NCBI GenBank assembly: GCA_001939945.1
Contig: MOEB01000001.1
Location: forward strand, 1 to 64,000
Direction: 5' to 3'
DNA: 64,000 nucleotides
From: Aerophototrophica crusticola
GTDB taxonomy: Bacteria > Pseudomonadota > Alphaproteobacteria > Azospirillales > Azospirillaceae
Part shown: positions 1-8,053 of the stretch, one piece after another
Layout: each line of letters starts with the position of its first letter
Position numbering within the stretch: position 1 is the stretch's first letter
Translations under genes and position numbers: made by a program
The notes under the pieces: generated by a model
What the model saw: the letters and a program-made list of their open reading frames with translations, nothing else
Database searches by the model: none
Told to the model about the DNA's origin: nothing

Positions 1-237
1 CGGCGGGGCCGCCTGCGGGCGCTGCTGTGGGTTGATGGTGCCCGCGGCGGTGGAGCCGCCGGGGCTGGTCTGCACCTGTCCGGGCAGGACGAGGCCCCCG
101 GCCGCGGGCGGTTGCTGCTGGGTCGGAAGGGTACCGGCGGCGGGGCCGGACTGCGCCACGGCGGCGCCGGCCAGGGGGATCGCGGCACTGGCGAGCAGCA
201 GGCAGGCGATCGTACGCGACACGGGACGGGAAACCAC
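1..237 (-). CDS. Secreted Gln/Pro-rich protein, N-terminal part only
   Basis: The reverse strand opens with GTG (235-237), the first in-frame start after a TAG stop, and stays open for 79 codons to the window edge. Residues 1-30 look like a Sec signal peptide: arginines, then IACLLLASAAIPLAGAAVA, then a likely cleavage after AVA. The following residues are low-complexity and rich in Gln, Pro, Gly and Ala. An AAGGA sits about 11 bases upstream of the GTG; a second GTG at codon 6 is an alternative start. The rest of the gene is outside the window, so no function can be assigned. Confidence 0.55.
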   Translation of the reverse strand, partial: MVSRPVSRTIACLLLASAAIPLAGAAVAQSGPAAGTLPTQQQPPAAGGLVLPGQVQTSPGGSTAAGTINPQQRPQAAPP

Positions 238-388
238 GGGACAGCTGATCCTTGCTAAAGACGGCGCGCGCGGACCCTAGGCCAGCCACGCCCTTCACGC
301 AAGGGCCAAGGCCTCGCGGAACCGTTAACGCCAAACCCCCGTTGCCCCTGCGCACGGAACCCGGACAGGTTGGGGGAACGCCACCAGG

Positions 389-949
389 ATGCGCGCCAAG
401 GAATTGCCCGGCCGGCTGCTGCCGCGCACGGCGGAGCGGGTGCCCGCCAACACGCCGGAACCCGTGCTCCGCCGCATCCACGCCCAGATCGTGGACAGCG
501 TCCATTACTATGCCCGCAACCGCCACCTCATCTCCGAACGGTTGGCCGAGCTGGACCGGGAATGGGACCTGGAACGGGCGCTGGAAGCCAACGCCGCCGG
601 GATCATCCTGGGCGGCCTGCTGATGGCCGACCGCGTGGACCCGCGGTTCCGGTTCCTGTCCCTGGGGGCCGCCGGCTTCCTGTTGCAGCACGCGCTCCAG
701 GGCTGGTGCCCGCCCATGGCGCTGCTGCGCCGGCTCGGCGTGCGGACGGCGGAGGAGATCGCGGCCGAGCGGATGGCCCTGCGGGCCTTGCGGGGTGACT
801 TCAACCGGATGGTCCGGGGCGGCCAGGACCCGGACGAACGGGCCCGGTCGGCCCTTGACGCGGTCGGCTTCCCCTCGGACGTGACCTGGCCGCTGCCTTC
901 GCCGCGCAGAAGGCCCTGGCGCCGGTGGGGACTTGGGTCGTCCGGATAG
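389..949 (+). CDS. DUF2892 (YgaP-like transmembrane) protein
   Basis: This 186-residue protein has a central part (about residues 65-135) that matches the YgaP-type DUF2892 pattern: an N-terminal amphipathic region, two short hydrophobic segments (AAGIILGGLLMA and LSLGAAGFLLQHAL), then GWCPPMALLRRLGVRT and a charged ALRGDF tail. Family members are small inner-membrane proteins, sometimes fused to rhodanese; no rhodanese domain is present here. The C-terminal 45 residues are Arg/Pro-rich and unassigned. A GGGGGAA lies shortly before the ATG. The role is unknown; the family call is from motif memory. Confidence 0.75.
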   Translation: MRAKELPGRLLPRTAERVPANTPEPVLRRIHAQIVDSVHYYARNRHLISERLAELDREWDLERALEANAAGIILGGLLMADRVDPRFRFLSLGAAGFLLQHALQGWCPPMALLRRLGVRTAEEIAAERMALRALRGDFNRMVRGGQDPDERARSALDAVGFPSDVTWPLPSPRRRPWRRWGLGSSG

Positions 950-1100
950 AATACTTAAAATGCTGCGGAAATTGTTCCAATTACGCTGCATATCACTTCA
1001 GGACGTACGCACTTTAAGTACTCCGTAAACCAATCCCGTTGTATAAGGGGGCATCCCCATTCGGATGGCCCTTTCGGGCACCCCCACACGGGCTTGGACC

Positions 1101-1568
1101 ATGCGCGCGGCAATCCTCCTGTCGTTGATGGTGATCCTTTCCGCCCCGGAACTCGCCCGGGCCCCGCTGGACCCGGCAGAGGCCGGCCGCTTCGTCGCCG
1201 CCGTGTCAGAGGCGTCGGGCGCCCCGGGGGCGCTTCCCATCGACGCGCCGGGGCGCATCGCCTTCCTGGCCGAGTCCTCGCCGGACCTGCTGGCCCGCCA
1301 CGGCTTCACGCCGGAGCGGTGGCGCGTCGTGGGACAGCGCATGCTGGCGGCTTACCAGGCCCAGCGATTCGTCGACCAGCCGGTTCCGGCCAAGCCCAAG
1401 GCGCAACCCGTCGCCCAGCCGACCCCCACCCATTGGGAACGGGCCGCCATGCTGGCCATGGCCCGGGAACAGCGCGCCGACCTGGCCCAACTGGCAGAGG
1501 AGACGGAGGCGGACCGCGCCGCCCTCGCCCCGCTGCTCCCCACCCTGCACGGCCTGATGAGCCGCTGA
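1101..1568 (+). CDS. Small secreted protein of unknown function
   Basis: This 155-residue protein starts with a clear signal peptide (MRAAILLSLMVILSAPELARA). I chose the ATG at 1101 because it places the signal peptide at the N terminus; an in-frame ATG at 1065 would add 12 residues. The mature part is helical, with a Lys/Pro linker near residue 110 and an Ala/Glu-rich C-terminal helix. I recognise no family. It ends 6 bases from the stop of the convergent metC gene. The AT-rich stretch 950-1060 upstream is a plausible promoter region. Confidence 0.6.
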   Translation: MRAAILLSLMVILSAPELARAPLDPAEAGRFVAAVSEASGAPGALPIDAPGRIAFLAESSPDLLARHGFTPERWRVVGQRMLAAYQAQRFVDQPVPAKPKAQPVAQPTPTHWERAAMLAMAREQRADLAQLAEETEADRAALAPLLPTLHGLMSR

Positions 1569-1574
1569 CCCGAC

Positions 1575-2723
1575 CTACACCCCCGCCAGCGCCTGCTCCA
1601 GGTCGGCGATCAGGTCGTCCGCCGATTCGATGCCGCAGGACAGGCGCAGCAGGTCGGGCGGGCAGGGGCTGTCCGGCCCCTCCACGCTCGCCCGGTGCTC
1701 CACCAGGCTTTCCACCCCGCCCAGGGACGTGGCCCGGGTCCACAGCCGCAGCCGCGCCGCCGCCTCCACCGAGGCCGGGCCGCCGCCCGCCACCCGGATG
1801 GACAGCATGCCGCCGAAGCCGCCCGTCATCTGGCGCGCCGCCACGGCGTGCCCGGGATGGCTCGGCAGGCCCGGGTACAGCACCTCCGCCACCCTGGCAT
1901 GGCCGTGGAAGTGGTTGGCCACCTTCATGGCCGTCCCGCACGCCCGCTCCACCCGCAAGGCCAGGGTCCGCATGCCGCGCAGCAGCAGCCAGGCCTCGAA
2001 CGGGCCCGGGATGCCGCCGATGTCCCGCCGCACCGCCTTCATGGCCTGCCAAGCCGGGTGGTCGGCGCGGGCACAGGACAGGGTACCCATGACCACGTCG
2101 CTGTGGCCGTTCAGATACTTGGTGGCGGCGTGCATGACGATGTCCGCCCCATGCTCGATGGGCCGGGTCAGCAGCGGGGTCGGCACCGTGTTGTCCACCG
2201 CCAGGACGGCCCCGGCCTTGTGGGCGATATCCGCCGCGGCGGACAGGTCGGTGATGCTCCAGGTCGGGTTCGCCGGCGTCTCCACCCAGACCACCTGGGT
2301 CTTGCCAGGCACCACGGCCGCGGCGATGGCGTCGGTGTCCGCCATGTCCACCAGGGTCAGGGCGATGCCGAACTGCTCGCAATAGCCCTTCAGCCAGCGG
2401 CGAAGGGCCCAGTACATCACGGTCGGCCCCACCACATGGTCGCCGGGGCGCAAGGTCTGGAACACCGCCGTGGCCGCCGCCATGCCGGACCCGAACAGGA
2501 TGCTTTCCTGCGCCCCCTCCAGCTGGGACAGCAACTGCTCCGCCGCCGTGAAGGTGGGGTTGTCCGGCCGGGCATAGACCAGGCCCGGATAGCTCAGGTC
2601 CCCCTCCCGCAGGAAGGTGGTCGCGGGGTGGATGCCGGGCACCACCCCGTGGGTGGCCTCGTCATGCCGCCCCAATGCCCGCGCCAGCCACGTCTCCGGC
2701 GACACGCCCTGATTTTCCGCCAT
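1575..2723 (-). CDS. metC: Cystathionine beta-lyase (Cys/Met metabolism PLP enzyme)
   Basis: The enzyme cleaves cystathionine to homocysteine, pyruvate and ammonia in methionine biosynthesis. The 382-residue protein has the Cys/Met-metabolism PLP fold: FGSGMAAATAVFQTL, VETPANPTWSITDL, AVDNTVPTPLL and the PLP lysine K202 in HAATKYLNGHSD, with SLGGVESLVEH near the C terminus. GAGGAGGG lies 7 bases before the ATG. It is monocistronic here, convergent with the small secreted protein. Cystathionine gamma-synthase or gamma-lyase share the fold; the beta-lyase call rests on overall resemblance and length. Confidence 0.88.
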   Translation of the reverse strand: MAENQGVSPETWLARALGRHDEATHGVVPGIHPATTFLREGDLSYPGLVYARPDNPTFTAAEQLLSQLEGAQESILFGSGMAAATAVFQTLRPGDHVVGPTVMYWALRRWLKGYCEQFGIALTLVDMADTDAIAAAVVPGKTQVVWVETPANPTWSITDLSAAADIAHKAGAVLAVDNTVPTPLLTRPIEHGADIVMHAATKYLNGHSDVVMGTLSCARADHPAWQAMKAVRRDIGGIPGPFEAWLLLRGMRTLALRVERACGTAMKVANHFHGHARVAEVLYPGLPSHPGHAVAARQMTGGFGGMLSIRVAGGGPASVEAAARLRLWTRATSLGGVESLVEHRASVEGPDSPCPPDLLRLSCGIESADDLIADLEQALAGV

Positions 2724-3031
2724 CTGGAACCCTCCTCACGACCGGGCCGGCAGGGGACACCCTCAAGCCCTTGTCCGGCAAGGGGCAAATGCGGCTGAGG
2801 GGCATGCGGCCCAGGCACCCCGCCCTTCATCATCATTGATGAACGTCTGGTGTCGGAACCATCCCGGAGTCGTGACGTTTACCCCAGGTACATACGTCGA
2901 AATCGAAAGAACCGGTCACTCTCCCAGACCAGAAGCAGCCGCCGTCCAGTGCCACCTGATCCCTGCCCAGACGAGCCGCGTCGTGGGTGCGGGTAAGGTG
3001 TGTCGGGCCGCGACGGACACTCGAGGAATAC
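2724..3031. other. Divergent intergenic region between metC and the sugar cassette
   Basis: These 308 bases separate the divergent starts of metC and the first epimerase, so promoters for both should lie here. Apart from the two ribosome binding sites (GAGGAGGG for metC, GAGGA for the epimerase) I see no convincing -35/-10 pair, riboswitch or operator. Confidence 0.4.
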
Positions 3032-4147
3032 ATGGCGAAGACCATCCTCATAACAGGCGGAGCGGGATTCATCGGCTCGCATCTTGCCGATGACCTGTTG
3101 CAGGCAGGTCACCACGTGCGTGTCCTGGATTGCCTGTCGCCCCAGGTCCACCCGGACGGGCGGCGCCCCGACTACCTGCACAAGGACGTGGAGCTGCAGA
3201 AGGGCGACGTGCGCGATGCGGAGGCCGTGGCCAAGGCGCTGCGCGGCGTGGACATGGTTTACCATTTCGCCGCCATGGTGGGCGTCGGCCAGAGCATGTA
3301 CCAGGTGGCCGACTATACCGGCGTGAATGACCTTGGCACCGCCGTGCTGCTGGAGGCGCTGATCAAGCGCCCCGTCCAGCGCCTGGTCGTGGCCAGCAGC
3401 ATGAGCATCTATGGGGAGGGGCTCTATCGCGGCCCCGACGGGCAGGCGGTGCTTGCCGGCGACCGTGGCCGCGCCCAGCTTGAGAAGGGCGATTGGGAGC
3501 TGCGCACGGCGGAGGGCCAGGCCCTGGCCCCCCTGCCCACGCCGGAATCGAAGCAGCCGGCCCTGGCCAGCATCTACGCCCTGGGCAAGTACGTGCAGGA
3601 ACGGCAGTGCCTGCTGATCGGCGCGGCCTATGGTATCCCCACCACGGCCCTGCGCTTCTTCAACGTCTATGGCACACGCCAGGCGCTGTCGAACCCCTAT
3701 ACCGGCGTGCTGGCGATCTTTGCGTCGCGCCTGCTGAACGGGAAGCGGCCCTTGGTCTTTGAGGACGGGCAGCAGATGCGCGACTTCGTCCATGTGAAGG
3801 ACGTGACCCGCGCCTGCACCCTGGCCCTGGAAAAGCCCGCCGCGGCGGGGGAGGCCATCAATGTGGGCAGCGGCAAGGCCATCTCCATCAAGGCCCTGGG
3901 CGACCGGGTGGCGGCCAGCGTCGGCCGCCCCGACCTGACGCCGGAGGTGACCGGCCGCTACCGGGTGGGCGACATCCGCCACTGCTTCGCCGACATCGGC
4001 AAGGCCCGCGCCCTGTTGGGCTATGAGCCCAAGGTTGCCCTGGAGACGGGGCTGGAGGAACTGGCCGACTGGCTGTCCGGCCAGATCGCCGTGGACCGGG
4101 TGGAGGAAGCCTCCCGCGAGTTGGCCAGCCGGGGGTTGACGGTATGA
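3032..4147 (+). CDS. NAD-dependent epimerase/dehydratase (dTDP-L-rhamnose 4-epimerase-like)
   Basis: An extended SDR enzyme of 371 residues acting on a nucleotide-linked sugar. Visible are the Rossmann motif TGGAGFIG (residues 8-15), the VASSMSIYGEG strand with the catalytic serine, and YALGK for the YxxxK pair. LRFFNVYGTRQ and DFVHVKDV are typical of the dTDP-sugar 4-epimerase subgroup. The ATG at 3032 puts the Rossmann strand at the N terminus and has GAGGA 7 bases upstream; an upstream in-frame start at 2987 is less likely. The stop overlaps the next epimerase start (ATGA), so the two are translationally coupled. Exact substrate unknown. Confidence 0.85.
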   Translation: MAKTILITGGAGFIGSHLADDLLQAGHHVRVLDCLSPQVHPDGRRPDYLHKDVELQKGDVRDAEAVAKALRGVDMVYHFAAMVGVGQSMYQVADYTGVNDLGTAVLLEALIKRPVQRLVVASSMSIYGEGLYRGPDGQAVLAGDRGRAQLEKGDWELRTAEGQALAPLPTPESKQPALASIYALGKYVQERQCLLIGAAYGIPTTALRFFNVYGTRQALSNPYTGVLAIFASRLLNGKRPLVFEDGQQMRDFVHVKDVTRACTLALEKPAAAGEAINVGSGKAISIKALGDRVAASVGRPDLTPEVTGRYRVGDIRHCFADIGKARALLGYEPKVALETGLEELADWLSGQIAVDRVEEASRELASRGLTV

Positions 4148-5247
4148 GCGGGGGCGTCTCGCAGGGCCCCGCCTGGGCCGATGGCAAGCCCGTGCTGGTG
4201 ACCGGCGGTGCCGGCTTCGTCGGCACCAACCTGGCCGACCGCATCGTCCGCCAGGGCGGCACGGTCATCATCTATGACAACCTCAGCCGCGCCGGGGTTG
4301 AGCGGAACCTGGCCTGGCTTCGGCGCACCCACGGCAGCAGGATCATCGCCGAGGTGGCGGACATCCGCGATGCCGACCGCCTGGCCGGCGCGGTTGCCCG
4401 CAGCGGCGCCGTCTTCCACCTGGCGGCCCAGGTGGCGGTGACCACCAGCCTGACCGACCCGCGCACCGACTTCGAGGTCAACGCGCTGGGCACGCTGAAC
4501 CTGCTGGAGGCAGTGCGGGCGCAGCCCCTGCCGCCGCCGGTCATCTTCAGCTCAACCAACAAGGTCTACGGCTCCCTGCCCGACCTGGCCCTGGCGGAGG
4601 AGGGGGAGCGGTACCAGCCCACCGACCACGCCCAGGCCGTGGGGGTGGGGGAGGGGCGGCCCCTGGACTTCCACAGCCCCTATGGCTGCTCCAAGGGCGC
4701 CGCCGACCAGTATGTGGTGGACTATGCCCGCAGCTACGGGCTGAAGGCCGCCGTCTTCCGGATGAGCTGCATCTACGGGCCGCACCAATTCGGGACGGAG
4801 GACCAGGGCTGGGTCGCCCACTTCCTGCTCGCGGCACTGGAACGCAAGACGGTCACCTTGTTCGGCACCGGCCGCCAGGTGCGCGACATCCTGCACGTGA
4901 ACGACCTGGTGGATGCCTTCGTCCTGGGCATGGCCAACATGGACAAGCTGGCCGGTCAGGCCTGCAACATCGGCGGCGGGGCGGACAATGCCGTCAGCCT
5001 GCGCCAGGTGCTGGACATCATCGGCCGCCTGGACAGCCGCCCGGTGGAGGTCAGCTACGGCCCCTGGCGGGTGGGCGACCAGCCCTGGTACGTGGCCGAC
5101 AGCGCCAAGTTCCGCGGCCTCACCGGCTGGGAACCCGCCATTTCCGCCACCGAGGGCATCGAGCAGCTCTACTGGTGGCTCAAGTCCAACCGGATCGACA
5201 CCGCCCCGGACCTGCCGGCGGCCTGGTCCATCCCGGCGGTGGGGTGA
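4144..5247 (+). CDS. NAD-dependent epimerase (CDP-paratose 2-epimerase-like)
   Basis: An extended SDR enzyme of 367 residues. TGGAGFVGTNLA (residues 20-31) binds NAD, SPYGCSKGAADQYV carries the YxxxK pair, and FRMSCIYGPHQFGTEDQGW is a hallmark of the CDP-paratose/tyvelose 2-epimerase group. Its ATG overlaps the stop of the preceding epimerase by 4 bases. Together they probably supply modified nucleotide sugars to the glycosyltransferases downstream. The substrate is inferred from motif resemblance only; UDP- or CDP-sugars are both possible. Confidence 0.85.
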   Translation: MSGGVSQGPAWADGKPVLVTGGAGFVGTNLADRIVRQGGTVIIYDNLSRAGVERNLAWLRRTHGSRIIAEVADIRDADRLAGAVARSGAVFHLAAQVAVTTSLTDPRTDFEVNALGTLNLLEAVRAQPLPPPVIFSSTNKVYGSLPDLALAEEGERYQPTDHAQAVGVGEGRPLDFHSPYGCSKGAADQYVVDYARSYGLKAAVFRMSCIYGPHQFGTEDQGWVAHFLLAALERKTVTLFGTGRQVRDILHVNDLVDAFVLGMANMDKLAGQACNIGGGADNAVSLRQVLDIIGRLDSRPVEVSYGPWRVGDQPWYVADSAKFRGLTGWEPAISATEGIEQLYWWLKSNRIDTAPDLPAAWSIPAVG

Positions 5248-5294
5248 GGGGGGCAGATGATCCGTCCTTACATTGCCTCCGCCCAAAGAGAATT

Positions 5295-5393
5295 GCCTCC
5301 CCTGCGAAAGCAGGGGTCCACTTTTCTTGACCCGCTCTCCGCTGCCCACCCCGTCAAAGAACTGTCGGCCCCTGCTTCCGCAGGGGAAGCAGG
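5295..5393. repeat. Dispersed palindromic repeat, family C, copy 1
   Basis: Two small hairpins face each other across about 40 bases: CCTGCGAAAGCAGG at the left and CCTGCTTCCGCAGG at the right, followed by GGAAGCAGG. The same layout (hairpin, CCAC or CCCACAG, spacer, GTGGACC or GGACC, hairpin, GGCAGG or GAAGCAGG) recurs at 15762-15860 and 38737-38832. It lies between the second epimerase and the radical SAM gene. Confidence 0.8.
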
Positions 5394-5440
5394 CTTTGAC
5401 CGGGCGTGCTTGGTCCCAGTGAGGCCGAACCTCGCCACCG

Positions 5441-5574
5441 CGTCCCCTCCCCCTGAGGGGGAGGGACAGGGAGAGGGGTTAGATGGTCTCCGGTCAGGGA
5501 ACCTGCGGCCAGGGTCCTGCTGTCCTGGTCGCACCACCCCTCTCCCTGTCCCTCTCCCCCTGGGAGAGGGGACG
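5441..5574. repeat. Long inverted repeat between epimerase and radical SAM genes
   Basis: The arm at 5441-5480 (rich in CCCTCCCC and GGGACAGGGAGAGGGG) is nearly the reverse complement of 5533-5574 (ACCCCTCTCCCTGTCCC...). Each arm also folds on itself (CCCTCCCCCTGAGGGGGAGGG). With family C just upstream, it fills the 395-base gap 5248-5642. Transcripts through this gap could form a strong structure between the epimerases and the transferases. Confidence 0.8.
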
Positions 5575-5642
5575 CGACGACGCCGTTCGGCCCTCCAAAC
5601 CCCCGATACGGCCGCCTTTCACCACCCCGACGGAGCCCCCTG

Positions 5643-6929
5643 ATGCGCGTCGCCCTGGTGAACCCGAGCTGGAGCTTCGGCGGCTCCATCTATTTCGGCT
5701 GCCGTGAGCCGCACCTGCCGCTGGAGTTTGGCTATGCCAAGGTCCTGCTGGAGCGGAAAGGCCATGTGGCGGAGATCTTCGATGCCCAGCTCCTGGACCT
5801 CTCGCCGGACGGGTTGAGGGACGCGGTGGCGGCCTTCGCCCCGGACATGACCGTGGTCACCACGGCCCCCAGCTACCTGTTCTGGCGCTGCTGTCCGCCG
5901 GAGCTGCGGGTGCCGCAGGAAACCGTCGCCCTGCTGCGGCCAGTGACCAGGGGTGCCATGGTCGGCGTGGGCCCCCACGCCTCCACCACCCCCCGCGCGG
6001 CCCTCGCCAAGATGGGCACGGACGTGGTGGTGATGGGGGAGTGCGAGGAGATCATCGCCCGCTTGGCCGACGAGCCGTGGGAGCAGATCCCCGCCCTCTG
6101 CTACGCCCGCGACGGCGAGGTGCGCGTGCAGGGCGGCCCCTACGCCAGCACCTTCACCGACCTGCCGGCCCTGGAATGGCCGGACGAATGGGTGGCCCGC
6201 CACCACCACCACCACCACCGCTTCGACGCCCCGCCCAAGGGCCCAGGGGCGGAGGTGGAGGCCAGCCGCGGCTGCCCCTACAAATGCACCTTCTGCGCCA
6301 AGGAAAACTTCCGCGACAAGTACCGTCGCCGCCCGGTGCCGGTGCTGATGCAGGAGATCGACCGCCTCATCGCCCAGGGGGTCGAGTACCTCTACTTCAT
6401 CGATGAGATCTTCCTGCCCAACAAGGAACTGCTGGAGGCGCTGGTCACGCGGCCCGTGACCTTTGGCGTGCAGACCCGCATCGACCTTTGGAAGCCCGAC
6501 ATGATCGAGCTGCTCGGCCGGGCCGGCTGTGTCTCCATCGAGGCGGGGGTGGAAAGCCTGACGGAGGAGGGGCGGCAACTCCTCGACAAGAACTGCCGCA
6601 TGTCCACGGATGAGCTTACCGAACGGCTGATCCTGGCCAAACGCCATGTGCCCTTCGTCCAGGCCAACCTGATCGAGGCCGGGACGGACGACCCCGAATA
6701 CGTCACCGCCTGGCGCGACAGGCTCCGCGCCCACGGCGTTTGGGCCAATGAGCCCGTGCCCCTGTTCCCCTACCCTGGCAGCCCTGACTACCGGAAGCTC
6801 TGGGGGCTGCCGGACGACAAGGCCTGGGAACGGGCGCTGGACTGGTACCTGGATCGGCATGGTCGGTTTTCCGACATCCAGGATGACCGGCCCCGGCGCC
6901 TGCACGAACTGGAGGCGGCGCATGGCTGA
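5643..6929 (+). CDS. B12-binding domain radical SAM protein
   Basis: A 428-residue protein with an N-terminal B12-binding-like fold (about residues 1-140; VNPSWSFGGSIYFG is typical) and a radical SAM core starting at C211-x3-C215-x2-C218 (RGCPYKCTFCAK), which should bind a 4Fe-4S cluster and S-adenosylmethionine. The DxHxxG cobalamin loop is not obvious. Six histidines in a row (187-192) precede the cluster. It overlaps the next glycosyltransferase gene by 8 bases, which ties it to glycan assembly; it may methylate or rearrange a sugar or lipid. I recall similar radical SAM proteins in conserved glycosyltransferase cassettes of Rhizobiales, but cannot confirm that this belongs to them. Confidence 0.85.
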   Translation: MRVALVNPSWSFGGSIYFGCREPHLPLEFGYAKVLLERKGHVAEIFDAQLLDLSPDGLRDAVAAFAPDMTVVTTAPSYLFWRCCPPELRVPQETVALLRPVTRGAMVGVGPHASTTPRAALAKMGTDVVVMGECEEIIARLADEPWEQIPALCYARDGEVRVQGGPYASTFTDLPALEWPDEWVARHHHHHHRFDAPPKGPGAEVEASRGCPYKCTFCAKENFRDKYRRRPVPVLMQEIDRLIAQGVEYLYFIDEIFLPNKELLEALVTRPVTFGVQTRIDLWKPDMIELLGRAGCVSIEAGVESLTEEGRQLLDKNCRMSTDELTERLILAKRHVPFVQANLIEAGTDDPEYVTAWRDRLRAHGVWANEPVPLFPYPGSPDYRKLWGLPDDKAWERALDWYLDRHGRFSDIQDDRPRRLHELEAAHG

Positions 6930-8037
6930 ATTCGCGGGGCGACCCCTGCGGCGCGTGTTGATGACGGCGGATTGCCTAGGCGGCATCTGGGACTATTCCC
7001 TGACCCTGGCAAAGGCCCTGTCGGAACGGGGGGTGAAGGTCTATTTGGCCGTGCTCGGCGGCCCCCTGGCCGACGACCAACGGTCGGCAGCCTCCAGCAT
7101 CTTCGGCCTGTCGCTGGTGGAGAGCGAGTGGAAGCTGGAATGGATGCCGGACTGCGGCGACCATGTGGTCCGCTCCGGCGAATGGCTGTTGGACCTGGAG
7201 CGGACCCTCGACCCCGACATCGTCCATGTGAACGGCTATGCCCACGCCGCCCTGCCGTTCAAGGCGCCGGTGGTCTGCGTCGCCCATTCCTGCGTCCCCT
7301 CCTGGTACGCCGCCGTCTGGGGTGAGGAGCCGCCGGAGGAGTATGACTCCTACCGCGCCCGCACCCGGGCCGGCTTGGCCGCGGCGCAGATGGTCATCGC
7401 CCCCAGCCGGGCCATGGCGGCCCAACTCGCCTTCCACCATGGCCTGGGCACCCCCGCCCATGTCATCCCCAACGGCCGCGACCCGCAAGATTTCGCGGCC
7501 GGGCCGAAGGACGACCTGATCCTCTCCGTCGGCCGGGTCTGGGACGAAGCGAAGAACATCGCGGCCCTCGATGCCATCGCCCCCACCCTGGGCAGCCCGG
7601 TGGCGGTGGCCGGCACTTGCGTCCACCCGGACGGGCAGGAGCGCCGGCCCCAGAACATCGCCGTCCTGGGCCGCCTGCCCACGGCGGAGCTGCGCGACTG
7701 GTACGCCCGTGCCGCCGTTTTCTGCCTGCCCGTGCGGTACGAGCCCTTCGGCCTCGCGGCGCTGGAGGCGGCCCTGTCCGGCTGCGCCCTGGTCCTGGGC
7801 GACATTCCCAGCCAGCGGGAGATCTGGGGTGAGGCGGCCGTCTATGTCAGGCCTGATGACCACGAGGGCCTGCGCCGCGCCCTCAACAGCCTGATGGCCG
7901 ACCCCGCCCGCCGGGCCGACCTGGCCCAGCGCGCCCGCATCCGCGCCCGCCGCTACACGGTGGCGGCTATGGCCGGGGCCTACCTGGACGCCTACGCCGC
8001 CCTGCTGGGCCAGACCCGCCGCTTGGCCGCCGAATAG
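6922..8037 (+). CDS. Glycosyltransferase, GT4 type (GT-B fold)
   Basis: A 371-residue transferase. The N-terminal half begins LMTADCLGGIWDYSLTLAKAL, the usual Gly-rich acceptor-side loop. The C-terminal half has LSVGRVWDEAKN, then YEPFGLAALEAALSGCALV with the conserved E-x7-E arrangement that binds the sugar nucleotide. The ATG at 6922 lies inside the last codons of the radical SAM gene (8-base overlap). Donor and acceptor are unknown. The context suggests a surface or capsular polysaccharide, or a glycosylated small molecule. Confidence 0.85.
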   Translation: MAEFAGRPLRRVLMTADCLGGIWDYSLTLAKALSERGVKVYLAVLGGPLADDQRSAASSIFGLSLVESEWKLEWMPDCGDHVVRSGEWLLDLERTLDPDIVHVNGYAHAALPFKAPVVCVAHSCVPSWYAAVWGEEPPEEYDSYRARTRAGLAAAQMVIAPSRAMAAQLAFHHGLGTPAHVIPNGRDPQDFAAGPKDDLILSVGRVWDEAKNIAALDAIAPTLGSPVAVAGTCVHPDGQERRPQNIAVLGRLPTAELRDWYARAAVFCLPVRYEPFGLAALEAALSGCALVLGDIPSQREIWGEAAVYVRPDDHEGLRRALNSLMADPARRADLAQRARIRARRYTVAAMAGAYLDAYAALLGQTRRLAAE

Positions 8038-8053
8038 GGACCTGACGGAAACC

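Noticed and set aside
32-280. A forward frame at the left edge
   Set aside because: The reverse strand has a signal peptide and a proper start over the same bases; the forward frame is low-complexity.
5248-5642. Cobalamin riboswitch before the B12-binding radical SAM gene
   Set aside because: The gap holds repeats; no B12-box-like sequence is seen.
5257-5643. Open frames through the gap before the radical SAM gene
   Set aside because: They translate repeat family C and the long inverted repeat, and have no ribosome binding site.
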